Source: Streptomyces sp. NBC_00239 (GTDB taxonomy: Bacteria > Actinomycetota > Actinomycetes > Streptomycetales > Streptomycetaceae). Taken from it: DNA of 64,000 bases. The notes under the pieces were generated by a model. It ran no database searches and was not told the origin of the DNA. It was given only the letters and a program-made list of their open reading frames with translations. Positions 1 to 9,067 of this stretch are shown in pieces. The stretch covers positions 558,001 through 622,000 of the forward strand of contig NZ_CP108095.1 of assembly GCF_036194065.1 (NCBI RefSeq), given 5' to 3'. Numbering within the stretch: the first letter of the stretch is position 1; each line of letters begins with the position of its first letter. The translations under genes were made by a program, and so were the position numbers.

Positions 1-1582
1 GTGCGACCAGGTCGGGCTTGAGGCCGAAGCCGGTGCCGGGTCCGCGCGAGGAGAACGAGGCGATCTCGTCGGTGGAGTCGGTGCCGCGCAGGGTCACGGA
101 CACCTTGCCGGCGGCCAGTTCACGGCTCAGCTGGGCGTACTGGGTCGTGTCGATGCCCATGACGACCAGGCGGTCCATGCGCAGCGAGTCGCCGGAGGCG
201 GCGGTCCGGGTGAAGTCGGGGCGGGCGGGGGTCGCCGGGGCCTCGACCGTGCCCGGGGTGGCGGCGAGCACGGGTCCGTCGTGGGCCGCGAGGCCGCCGA
301 GGACGGCGAGCGCGCCGCGCTTCTCGGCCTCGCGTGCCCAGTCGATGTCCCTCTGGCTCAGCACGTCCGTGCTGGGCGCGACGAGAAGGTCGGCCCGCAG
401 GATCTTGCCCCGTACGTCACCGACCCGCTTCCAGTCCTCGGCGGTGCCCTCGCCGACGTCCACGAGCGGCGCGGTGACCGGTTTCCGGGGCGGGTTCGCG
501 GACAGGATGCCCCGGTACGTCTGGATCAGTTCGGGTTCCTTGCCCGCCAGGTAGGCGCTGGGTATCCGCACCCCGCTGGTGGAGGCGCCGACCGCGATGA
601 CGCCGTCGGCCGACGCCGGAGTGTTGACGGTGCCGCTGCCGGGCCCTTCGTTGCCCGCCGCCGCGACGACGACCACTCCGGCCCGTACGGCGGCGGTCGC
701 CGCGCGGCCCAGCGGGTCGGTGCCGTCACCGGGGCCGCCGAGGCTCATGTTGATGACGTCGGCAGGGTGGGGGTTGGCCGGGTCGGCCGCCGCCTCGATG
801 CCGGCGATGATGTCGGAGGTGTAGCCGCTGCCGTCGGCGCCGACGACCTTGTAGGCCAGCAGGCGAGCGCCGGGCGCCATGCCGGTGACGCCTCCCTTCT
901 TGGCCGCCTTGCCCGCGATGATGCCCGCGACGTGGGTGCCGTGACCGTTGTCGTCCATCGGGTCGTTGTCGTCGTTGGCGAAGTCGAAGCCGCCGACGAC
1001 CTTGTGGCCCTTGCCGAAGCCGCCGCCCAGGTCGGGGTGGCCGTAGTCCACGCCGCTGTCCAGGACCGCCACGACGGTGCCCTTGCCGGTGGCCCTCACC
1101 CCGGCCGGGTCCTTGCGCTTCCAGACCTCGGGCGCGCCGGTCAGCGGCACGCTGGTGTCCGTGCGCACCTGCATCCGGGTGTCGGGCCGGACGGCGATGA
1201 CGCCCGGCAGCGCGGCCAGCCGCGCCGTCTCGGAGGCGGGCACCGTCATCGCCACGGCGTTGACGAGCAGGCCGAGTCTGCGGGGTGAGGCGGGGTGCAG
1301 TCCGGCTTTGCGCACCGTCCCGACGAAGGCGTCCTGCCGTGCCGCCAGGGCCCGCCGGGCGTCGCCGACGGCGGAGGTGGTGCCGGCGGCCGTGGAGGTG
1401 AGCGAGCCGCCGGGGGCGGCTGCGACGGCGGCCTCCCCGGACAGTTCGACGATGACCCTCTGGTTCGGGTCGGGTGACTTCGCGGTCGCGGTGCCGGGCA
1501 TCGCGGTGAGCGTCCCGGCGACCGCGACGGTGGTGACCGTGACGGCCACCAGGCGTCGGCTTCTACGTGCGTTCTTGGCCAT
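1..1582 (-). CDS. Secreted subtilisin-like serine protease, 3' end outside window
   Basis: Peptidase S8 (subtilase), expected to be exported and to cleave extracellular proteins. The 527 residues in the window begin with an Arg-rich n-region and hydrophobic signal peptide (about 1-34, ending near TATA), then an I9-like propeptide. The catalytic Asp is D175 in VLDSGVDYGHPD and the catalytic His is H214 in NGHGTHVAG; the oxyanion AAAGNEG motif follows, then a PA-like insertion. The catalytic Ser (GTSMAAP) should lie just beyond the left edge. The ATG is at 1580-1582. It is divergent from a TrmB/LuxR-type regulator with only 91 bases between the starts, so shared control is likely (inference). 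The family assignment is firm. Confidence 0.93.
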   Translation of the reverse strand, partial: MAKNARRSRRLVAVTVTTVAVAGTLTAMPGTATAKSPDPNQRVIVELSGEAAVAAAPGGSLTSTAAGTTSAVGDARRALAARQDAFVGTVRKAGLHPASPRRLGLLVNAVAMTVPASETARLAALPGVIAVRPDTRMQVRTDTSVPLTGAPEVWKRKDPAGVRATGKGTVVAVLDSGVDYGHPDLGGGFGKGHKVVGGFDFANDDNDPMDDNGHGTHVAGIIAGKAAKKGGVTGMAPGARLLAYKVVGADGSGYTSDIIAGIEAAADPANPHPADVINMSLGGPGDGTDPLGRAATAAVRAGVVVVAAAGNEGPGSGTVNTPASADGVIAVGASTSGVRIPSAYLAGKEPELIQTYRGILSANPPRKPVTAPLVDVGEGTAEDWKRVGDVRGKILRADLLVAPSTDVLSQRDIDWAREAEKRGALAVLGGLAAHDGPVLAATPGTVEAPATPARPDFTRTAASGDSLRMDRLVVMGIDTTQYAQLSRELAAGKVSVTLRGTDSTDEIASFSSRGPGTGFGLKPDLVA

Positions 1583-1638
1583 GGGGAGAAGTCCTAGCCC
1601 CGAAGTCACTCTCCGTACAACAAATCCCGGCGGCCCAT

Positions 1639-1667
1639 TGCTGCCGCTGGCACAAGTGGGCCAGTAT
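1639..1667 (+). promoter_or_regulatory. Putative promoter of the leaderless regulator gene
   Basis: TTGCTG (about 1638-1643) and CAGTAT (1662-1667) are separated by about 18 bases. The ATG of the regulator lies 6 bases after the second hexamer and no Shine-Dalgarno is visible, so the transcript is probably leaderless. The hexamers match consensus only weakly. Confidence 0.35.
1647..1664. promoter_or_regulatory. 18-bp inverted repeat, candidate regulator operator
   Basis: An imperfect palindrome with arms CTGGC and GCCAG around eight bases (CTGGCACAAGTGGGCCAG) overlaps the putative -10 of the regulator and sits in the divergent gap shared with the subtilase. The same pattern, identical at 13 of 18 positions, occurs at 4660-4677 upstream of the paralogous regulator. 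Autoregulation is inferred. Confidence 0.4.
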
Positions 1668-1673
1668 CCGCAT

Positions 1674-2627
1674 ATGACGAACGATCTCACCGCCGCAGGC
1701 ATCGATCCGTTCGACGAGAGCGTCTACCGGGCCGTGTTGACCCGGCGTACGGCGGCCCCGACCGAGCTCGCCGCCGACCTCGGCTGCTCCCCCCTCCGCG
1801 CCGCCAGGGCGCTGGACCGGCTGCACGACCAAGGCCTGGTCGGGCGACTCGCGGGCGTCCGCCGCCGGTACGCGGCGATCGAGCCGGGAGCGGCGGTCGA
1901 GTCCCTGGTGCGCACCAGGGCCGCGGAGTTGGACCGGGTCCGTTCGGCGGCGGGTGAGCTGTCCCGCCTCTTCGCGGCGGCCCAGTCCGGCACCGCCGGG
2001 GAGGACGAGGTGGAGATCGCCACCGGCCGCGAGGCGCTCGGCCGCTGGTTCGTCCGCCTCCAACAGGAGGCGCGCGAGGACGTCATGACGCTGGACCGGC
2101 CGCCGTACGCACTGACCACCTCCAACCCGGTGGAGAGCACGGCGCTGGGGCGCGGCGTGCGCTACCGCGCGGTCTACGCCCCCGAGGCGCTGGAGTGGCC
2201 GGGGGTGCTCGAGGACATCCGCGGACTCGTGCGCCACGGCGAGCAGGCCCGGGTGATGCCGGGCCTGCGGATCAAACTGGCCATCGCGGACCGCCGGCTG
2301 GCGCTGATGCCGCTCTCCCTGGACCTCGACGGCGTGCGCGCTGCGGTCATCCGCCCGTCCACCCTGCTGGACGCCCTCACCGACTACTGGGAGCTGTGCT
2401 GGAAACAGGCCCTGCCGCTCGACGTCCCGGCCGAGGACCCGCTCGGTGAGGAGGATCGCCTGGTGCTCACCCTGCTGGTCAGTGGTCTCAAGGACGAGGC
2501 CATCGCCCGTCAGCTCGGTTGGTCGGTCCGCACCATGCGCCGGCGCATGAGCCGCCTCCACGAACTCCTCGGCGCGGTGAACCGCTTCCAGGCCGGCGTC
2601 GTCGCGGCCCGCCGCGGCTGGATCTGA
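1674..2627 (+). CDS. TrmB/LuxR-type transcriptional regulator (paralogue 1)
   Basis: A 317-residue regulator. The N-terminal winged helix (about 15-70, with LAADLGCSPLRAARALDRL) resembles TrmB-type HTH domains. The middle domain contains the paralogue signature VRYRAVYAPEALEWP. The C-terminus carries a LuxR-like HTH (KDEAIARQLGWSVRTMRRRMSRL). The layout matches two other proteins in this window (3632-4624 and 54473-55480), which share the ending R-F-Q and the last residues RRGW. The ATG at 1674 is chosen because the homology begins there; no RBS is present. It is divergent from a secreted subtilase. The ligand is unknown. Confidence 0.82.
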   Translation: MTNDLTAAGIDPFDESVYRAVLTRRTAAPTELAADLGCSPLRAARALDRLHDQGLVGRLAGVRRRYAAIEPGAAVESLVRTRAAELDRVRSAAGELSRLFAAAQSGTAGEDEVEIATGREALGRWFVRLQQEAREDVMTLDRPPYALTTSNPVESTALGRGVRYRAVYAPEALEWPGVLEDIRGLVRHGEQARVMPGLRIKLAIADRRLALMPLSLDLDGVRAAVIRPSTLLDALTDYWELCWKQALPLDVPAEDPLGEEDRLVLTLLVSGLKDEAIARQLGWSVRTMRRRMSRLHELLGAVNRFQAGVVAARRGWI

Positions 2628-2751
2628 TTCCGAAACGATCGGCACGGCCCGTGCTGCCCGTTCCCGCGCCCGTGCCCCATCAGACGCTGAACACTGCCGT
2701 ACACCCGCGTTCGTCACCCGCCGGGCGCTGAGCGTTCGCGCAGCACGTCGT

Positions 2752-2784
2752 CCGGAGGCACCGCACGTGGTGCGGCACCTCCGG
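2752..2784. terminator. Bidirectional hairpin terminator
   Basis: Arms 2752-2766 and 2770-2784 pair over 13 of 15 positions, with a 2x2 internal mismatch (ca/ca). The hairpin lies between the convergent regulator and the repeat-protein gene. Confidence 0.6.
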
Positions 2785-2797
2785 CGCGCGGCGGAGG

Positions 2798-3400
2798 TCA
2801 GGCGCGGACGAGGAGCCAGGCGCCCTGGTTGTTGCAGCCGTAGGCGATGTAGCTGGTCGAGCGGAAGCCCGACGGGATGGGTGAGCCGGGGCAGGTGTAC
2901 AGGCCGGCCCGCGCGATGCTGTGCTGCCAGGCGCCCACCCCGTTGCAGCCGTAGGAAAGGTAGTTGGTCACGACGTAGCCCGAGACGATCGGTGAGCCGC
3001 CGCAGGTCCAGATCCCGTCCTTGGGGAGGTTGTGCCGCCAGGAGCCGACCCCGTTGCAACCCAGGCGGACGTAGTCGGTGACGACGTACCCCGAGACGAT
3101 CGGCGAGCCGCCGCAGGTGTACAGCCCGTCCGCGGCCGGCTGCTGGTACCACGAGCCCCAGCCGCTACAGCCGTTCTTGTCGTACGCGGTGAGGACCCAT
3201 CCGTTCGGGATGGCGGCGCCGGCGCACGCCCACTGGCCGGCGGCGGCCCGGCCGGCCGGCTGGGCGGCCGCGTCCGACGTGCCCGCGGCGGTGCCCGCGA
3301 AGACGAATCCGGCTATGAGCGCGAGCGCGCCGATGGTGGCGCCCGTACCGCGGCGGACGACCGCACCGGTCAGGCGCTTCCACACGTGGCGGAGGTGCAT
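2798..3400 (-). CDS. Exported four-repeat cysteine-rich protein
   Basis: A 200-residue protein of unknown function. An Arg-rich N-terminus and hydrophobic stretch (ATIGALALIAGFVFAGTAAG, about 21-40) form a signal peptide. The mature part is four tandem units of about 37 residues. Each unit has the pattern aromatic-x-C-x-G-x-x-I-x-x-G-[YWF] followed 11-12 residues later by GC[NS]xxGxW, so each has two Cys (eight in total) and conserved Trp and Tyr. Regular Cys pairs suggest one disulphide per unit and possibly carbohydrate or cell-wall binding (inference). The start has GGAGTG upstream. It lies between two regulators of the same family. Confidence 0.75.
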   Translation of the reverse strand: MHLRHVWKRLTGAVVRRGTGATIGALALIAGFVFAGTAAGTSDAAAQPAGRAAAGQWACAGAAIPNGWVLTAYDKNGCSGWGSWYQQPAADGLYTCGGSPIVSGYVVTDYVRLGCNGVGSWRHNLPKDGIWTCGGSPIVSGYVVTNYLSYGCNGVGAWQHSIARAGLYTCPGSPIPSGFRSTSYIAYGCNNQGAWLLVRA

Positions 3401-3631
3401 GGTGATTCACTCCAGTCCTGGCGGCGGGCATGCTTCGGTGCCCGCTGGTCGGGGGGCTCAAGCGGTGAAGCGGGCATCACGCTAGTGGGGAGGTCCTGCG
3501 GATGTCCTGTGTCAGGGTCGTGAAGACGCCACTTGACCTGCAACTTGACCTGAACATGCCCACCCACGTCCGGCCGGTGGCTGATGTCGTGCCCGCGTTC
3601 CACTCGACCTGGCCGGCCCCGGGGGACCGGG

Positions 3632-4624
3632 TCACAGCCAGCCCGAGCGCTGGGCCTGGAGCGCCATCTGGAACCGGCTCGTGGCGCCGAGGCGAGCCAT
3701 CAGGACCTGGATCCGGCGGAAGAGCGTACGGCGGCTGACGTCGAGCTCGCGGGCGATGACCTCGTCGCTCGCACCGCCCGCGAGCAGCCGCAGCAGGCGC
3801 CGGTCGGCAGGCAGGAGTCCGGCCGGCCGCGCGGTCCGGCCGTGAAAGGGCAGCGCGCTCTGCCAGGCCTGCTCGAAGAGGGCCACGAGGGCCGAGAGCA
3901 GCCCGCACGGCTGCACGACCAGCATGCTGTTGTGCACGTCCGCCTCCCGGATCGACAGCGACACCAGGGCGTACGCCTCGTCGATGATCAGGAGCTTGAC
4001 CGGGACCGACGGCAGCACCCTGGCCTGCTCGCCCGCCTCGATGCACGGCTCGATGACCGTCCTCATCATGTCGGGGTGCTCCAGCGACGCCTGGGAGTAG
4101 ATGACGCGCTGCGTCACCCCCCGGGCCAGCGTGGCCAGCGCGTCCTCGGTGGCGCCGGGGATGAGGGTGTACGGGGGCGAGTCGAACTGCCTGATCTGCT
4201 CGCGGGCGCTGGCCCAGGCCTGCCGGCTCCGGGGGCCGATGGCGTCGCCGGTGACGACCTCGACGAGGTCGTCGGTGTACGCGGTGAGCCGCTGCCGCCG
4301 GAACGATTCGAACGCGCCCCCGACGGTGATCCGCGACTCGTCGAGCTCGGCGGCCCGGTGCCGGCCCAGGATCTCCAGGCCTGCGGCGGGCGGCACCGGG
4401 GCCACCACGTCCCGCTCCCCCGCGGCCGCGCTCGCCAGGCCCGCGTCGACGAGCTGGCCGTACGCCGCGGAGAGCTCCGCGCCCCCGAGACCCGCCGCGG
4501 AACCGATGGCGCTCAGCGGTGCGGGGCCGAGGTCCAGGAGCCGGATGTAGACCCGGCGGGCCTCATCGCCGACCCCCAGAAGTCGGAGTGCCTCACTGAG
4601 CTTCGCGTTCGCCATGAACCGCAT
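3632..4624 (-). CDS. TrmB/LuxR-type transcriptional regulator (paralogue 2)
   Basis: A 330-residue paralogue of the proteins at 1674-2627 and 54473-55480, closest to the latter; both contain QIRQFDSPPY, RGVTQRV and VIARELDVSRRTLFRR-like segments. N-terminal TrmB-like HTH, central sensor-like domain, C-terminal LuxR-like HTH. There are two candidate starts. ATG 4624 has GGAGGGG 8 bases upstream and is used here. ATG 4615 aligns with the start of the 54 kb paralogue and has GATAAT 7 bases before it, so it could be leaderless. The gene is divergent from an aminopeptidase P gene. Confidence 0.82.
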   Translation of the reverse strand: MRFMANAKLSEALRLLGVGDEARRVYIRLLDLGPAPLSAIGSAAGLGGAELSAAYGQLVDAGLASAAAGERDVVAPVPPAAGLEILGRHRAAELDESRITVGGAFESFRRQRLTAYTDDLVEVVTGDAIGPRSRQAWASAREQIRQFDSPPYTLIPGATEDALATLARGVTQRVIYSQASLEHPDMMRTVIEPCIEAGEQARVLPSVPVKLLIIDEAYALVSLSIREADVHNSMLVVQPCGLLSALVALFEQAWQSALPFHGRTARPAGLLPADRRLLRLLAGGASDEVIARELDVSRRTLFRRIQVLMARLGATSRFQMALQAQRSGWL

Positions 4625-4659
4625 TATCGGCCCCTCCGGTCCGCCCTCGCCGACCAGGG

Positions 4660-4677
4660 GTGGCCGATTCGTGCCAC
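4660..4677. promoter_or_regulatory. 18-bp inverted repeat, candidate regulator operator
   Basis: GTGGCCGATTCGTGCCAC, with arms GTGGC/GCCAC around eight bases, lies 36-45 bases upstream of the regulator starts in the gap shared with the aminopeptidase P gene. Read on the minus strand it matches the site at 1647-1664 (common pattern TGGCAC-R-A-R-T-S-GGCCA). Confidence 0.4.
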
Positions 4678-4750
4678 TGTCCGATCTCGGCACCCGGCGG
4701 GCCCGCGGCGCAGTAACGTCCGGTTGCCGCCGACGACCGGTGGCGGAGAA

Positions 4751-4780
4751 CTCACCAGAATTCACCAGAACTCACCCGGA
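4751..4780. repeat. Three tandem 10-bp repeats upstream of pepP
   Basis: CTCACCAGAA, TTCACCAGAA and CTCACCCGGA follow one another directly, ending 14 bases before the aminopeptidase start. They could be direct-repeat binding sites; no function is known. Confidence 0.35.
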
Positions 4781-4794
4781 AGAAGGTGCAGGAC

Positions 4795-6207
<1,413 letters not shown>

Positions 6208-6709
6208 CACCACGACACCACGCCACCGCGCCACCGCGACCCGCACAGGTCGCACGCACCGCCCTCGGGTGATCCCCGGCGCTCAAGGCCACCGCTTGCC
6301 AGGCGGTGGCCTTGAAGCCGTTTGGGGCCCTGTCGTGCAGGTTCCTCGGAAGGTCTCGCCGGGCCGGGCCGCCGAGTGGCGGAGTCGAACATTCGACCTA
6401 GATCAAATCGAGCCGGAAGTGACGGCCCGACTACGCCGAGGCACCGGCAGGGCCACGGATCCGGACACCTCGTACACCCGACCGCTCCCTCCGCCGCCGC
6501 GCCGCGTCCGCGATCTTGACCTCAAGTGATCAAGCAACACCGCACCTCGGGCGGCAGGCAGGCCCGAGAACGCGCCATGCCCGAATGTGATCATGTGCCT
6601 GGTCAGCGACATCTGTCCGGTTGTGAACAGGTGGCCGGTACCCCTCGCTGCGCACCCTGCCTACTGATGCGTAGCGTCACCGACCTGCGACGCAGGGAGG
6701 GATGAAGCC
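6208..6709. other. Gene-free interval with a small palindrome
   Basis: About 500 bases between pepP and the ETX-like gene. It holds the pepP terminator (6283-6315) and a 14-bp palindrome GTCGAACATTCGAC at 6384-6397 whose role is unknown. No convincing promoter hexamers or coding sequence were seen. The next gene has a strong RBS, so its promoter should lie in the right half. Confidence 0.5.
6283..6315 (+). terminator. Terminator after pepP
   Basis: A perfect 13-bp stem (arms 6283-6295 and 6303-6315) with a 7-base loop, 76 bases after the pepP stop. Confidence 0.75.
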
Positions 6710-7774
6710 ATGGGCGAAAGCAGCGCGAAGAACGATGTGGGCACGGCCTACATCAACGACGTATTCATGCGGCACCCGCTGACCAGCCGGAACCAAGAGG
6801 AACTCGACATCGCCGCCAGGGCCGTGGGCATCCTGGAGCGGAACCGGCTCAGGAACCTGTTCAAGCGGACGCCCCAGGGAGGGGGCAAGCAGATCGACCC
6901 CATCGGGTTCTCCCTGAACACGGTGCGCTACGGCGGCTTTCCGCAGGACGAGCAGACCGCGCGCGAGCGCGGCTGGCGGGCCTTCATGAACGTCGGCGTA
7001 CCCGTGATCGAGGAGCGGAGCGACATCCAGCAGCCTCCCCCCGACATGATTTCCAAGCAGACGTACATCAACGGAACCGACCCGATCAAAATCACGGTGA
7101 CGGACACGGTCGAGTTCTCGATCTCGAACACGATCAGCTGGTCGCTCCAGGGAGAGGTGAAACTCACCTTCGGGGCGAAATCCATCGCATCGCTCCAGCA
7201 ACAGCTGGAGAAGAGCATGGAGATGAAGCAGTACCAGAAGACCACCCTGCTCAACAGCAAGGACAACCAGGGCGTCAACACGGAGTCCCAGACGGAGGCG
7301 ACGAGCGCCACCAAGGCCACCAGCTCCGTCACCGGCACCGGAGAGCTGTGGGGAGAACTGGCGCTCGGAATCACCGGATCCATCAGCGGTTCGCTGACCA
7401 CCGAATGGAAGCACATCTCGTCGGTCAGCTTCGACGTCATGAGCCGGGCGGACGTCATGGCCACGACGCGGCGTCAGATCCGCCAGTTCGACTACGAATT
7501 CCCCGTCACCTTCGGCGGCTGGGTCGCCTTGTACTATCCCGTCCCGGTCGAGGTCAAAGAACCCGCCAAGCAGGGCGCCGAGCCGAAGCATTCCAAGGTC
7601 ATCGCATGGAAACTCGGCGAATCCGCCCTCGACAACAGCCGCTTCGACCTGGCCGACGACAAAAAGCGGTTCATGCAGAAGGGGACGGCCGAGACCGTCG
7701 CCGTCCGCGCCGGCGAACACAGGGTGTTCCAGCCGGAAGTGCTCGATTACCAGAACCAGAAGCAGCCGCTCTAG
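6710..7774 (+). CDS. Putative aerolysin/ETX-MTX2-like beta-pore-forming protein
   Basis: A 354-residue protein with no signal peptide. Residues about 126-156 and 205-245 are long stretches alternating Ser/Thr with hydrophobic residues, flanking a polar Gln/Lys/Thr-rich insertion (160-203). Alternating amphipathic strands around an insertion are the hallmark of the pore-forming region of the aerolysin/ETX-MTX2 superfamily; no single catalytic motif supports the call. GGGAGGG lies 8 bases before the ATG. The next gene starts 11 bases after the stop, so the two are co-transcribed. Export, if any, would need a non-classical route or lysis. It could instead be a structural protein. Confidence 0.5.
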   Translation: MGESSAKNDVGTAYINDVFMRHPLTSRNQEELDIAARAVGILERNRLRNLFKRTPQGGGKQIDPIGFSLNTVRYGGFPQDEQTARERGWRAFMNVGVPVIEERSDIQQPPPDMISKQTYINGTDPIKITVTDTVEFSISNTISWSLQGEVKLTFGAKSIASLQQQLEKSMEMKQYQKTTLLNSKDNQGVNTESQTEATSATKATSSVTGTGELWGELALGITGSISGSLTTEWKHISSVSFDVMSRADVMATTRRQIRQFDYEFPVTFGGWVALYYPVPVEVKEPAKQGAEPKHSKVIAWKLGESALDNSRFDLADDKKRFMQKGTAETVAVRAGEHRVFQPEVLDYQNQKQPL

Positions 7775-7785
7775 GAGTGAAGCCC

Positions 7786-8943
7786 ATGTCCTTCAAGAAC
7801 ATTTTCGACAACGGCGGGGACGAGGCCGGTTCCGCCGAGCAGTCCGCCCAGAAGCTCAACGACGGGACGCCGGGGGCCGGGGACGTCTCGGAGGCCGTGC
7901 GCAAGATGGAGAGCGAGCGCGACCCGTGGCTCGTGCGCCAGACCGCGCACGGGGCCTTCGACGTCATGGGCTTCCTCGATCCGCTCTTCCACAACGCCCA
8001 GGGCATGGCCGCCGCGCAGCGCCAGGTCTCGGAGGACCCGAGCGCCACGTCCACCATGGCCTCGTCGACCACGAAGGCGTTCGGACCACCGAAGGTGAGC
8101 ATCAGCGACGAGGACATGCCGAAGCTCGAAGACGTGGCGAAGCTCATCGGCAACAAGAGGAGCCACACCCTCCTCGCGACGGGTCTGGGAGCGTCCGAGG
8201 GCCTGGCGGTCGACCCGGCACGGGACACCGCGTACGTCGCCGACCGGAGCGGCAAGAAGCTGACCGCGGTGAAGGTCGGCACCGGCGCCACGCGCGTGGC
8301 CGCGAGCGCCCTGGGCGACATCGGCGATGTGGAGGTGGACCGGCAGGGCACGGCGTACACCACCGACTACACCGGTGGGCGCCTGCTCGCGGTGGACCTG
8401 TCCAGCGGCTCCTCCCACAAGATCGCCGACATCCCGGGCGCGTACGGCGTGGCGCTGACCGGAGCCGGCAAGGCCTACGTGGCCAGCTGGAGCACCGGGC
8501 AGGTGGTCGAGGTCGGCCTGGCGGGCGGACAGAACGTCACGATCGCCACGGGCCTGGGCTCGGGCCTCGGCGGCATCGCACTGGACGGGAAGGGCAAGGC
8601 CTACGCCGGCCAGAAGGACGGCAGCGGCAAGCTCTACGAGATCAACCTGGCCGACGGCACCCACCGCGTCGTGACCGCCCTCACCGGTGCGACCACCATC
8701 CGCGTGGAGCTCGACGGCGCCGGCCGGGCGTACGCCATCGACCACGCGAACGGCCGTCTGTACGAGATCACCCTCGCCGACGGCGCCCAGCGCGTGGTGG
8801 CCTCCGGCCTGGGCACCTGCGCGGGGCTCGCGCTGGACACCGTCAACGGCTGGATCTACGTCAGCAACGTCGAAGGCCAGTTGTGGCAGATCAACCAGCG
8901 CGCCGCCCAGGCCCTGGGCGGCGTCGGCAAGCTCGTGCCGTAG
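7786..8943 (+). CDS. NHL/SMP-30-like beta-propeller protein
   Basis: 385 residues. The first 125 or so are polar and probably helical. The rest consists of about six blade-like repeats of roughly 40 residues with G-x-A-Y-V/A-x-D and E-I/V-x-L-A-D-G motifs (for example GLAVDPARDTAYVADRSGKK and GRLYEITLADGAQRVVASGL). No signal peptide. GGAG starts on the last base of the upstream TAG and stands 8 bases before the ATG, so translation is coupled to the ETX-like gene. A propeller is usually a binding platform; a partner, receptor or safety role for the neighbouring protein is inference. Confidence 0.75.
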   Translation: MSFKNIFDNGGDEAGSAEQSAQKLNDGTPGAGDVSEAVRKMESERDPWLVRQTAHGAFDVMGFLDPLFHNAQGMAAAQRQVSEDPSATSTMASSTTKAFGPPKVSISDEDMPKLEDVAKLIGNKRSHTLLATGLGASEGLAVDPARDTAYVADRSGKKLTAVKVGTGATRVAASALGDIGDVEVDRQGTAYTTDYTGGRLLAVDLSSGSSHKIADIPGAYGVALTGAGKAYVASWSTGQVVEVGLAGGQNVTIATGLGSGLGGIALDGKGKAYAGQKDGSGKLYEINLADGTHRVVTALTGATTIRVELDGAGRAYAIDHANGRLYEITLADGAQRVVASGLGTCAGLALDTVNGWIYVSNVEGQLWQINQRAAQALGGVGKLVP

Positions 8944-9008
8944 GGCTGTGGCGGCCGTAGGGCTGTCCACCGGCCGCGGGCGCGCCGAGGAGAGCAGCCG
9001 GGCCTCGG

Positions 9009-9064
9009 CCCGCACCGGCCGGAGCCGGGCTGCCCGGGGGCGGCTCGGCTCCGGCCGGTGCGGG
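9009..9064. terminator. Bidirectional terminator
   Basis: A perfect 19-bp stem (9009-9027 with 9046-9064) and 18-base loop between convergent genes, ending 4 bases before the stop codon of the deiminase-like gene. Confidence 0.75.
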
Positions 9065-9067
9065 TGT

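Noticed and set aside
6375..6410. Possible tRNA-like or LexA-box-like sequence (GTCGAACATTCGAC)
   Set aside because: No cloverleaf can be built, and the spacing does not match the actinobacterial LexA site (CGAAC-N4-GTTCG). Kept only as a palindrome of unknown role.
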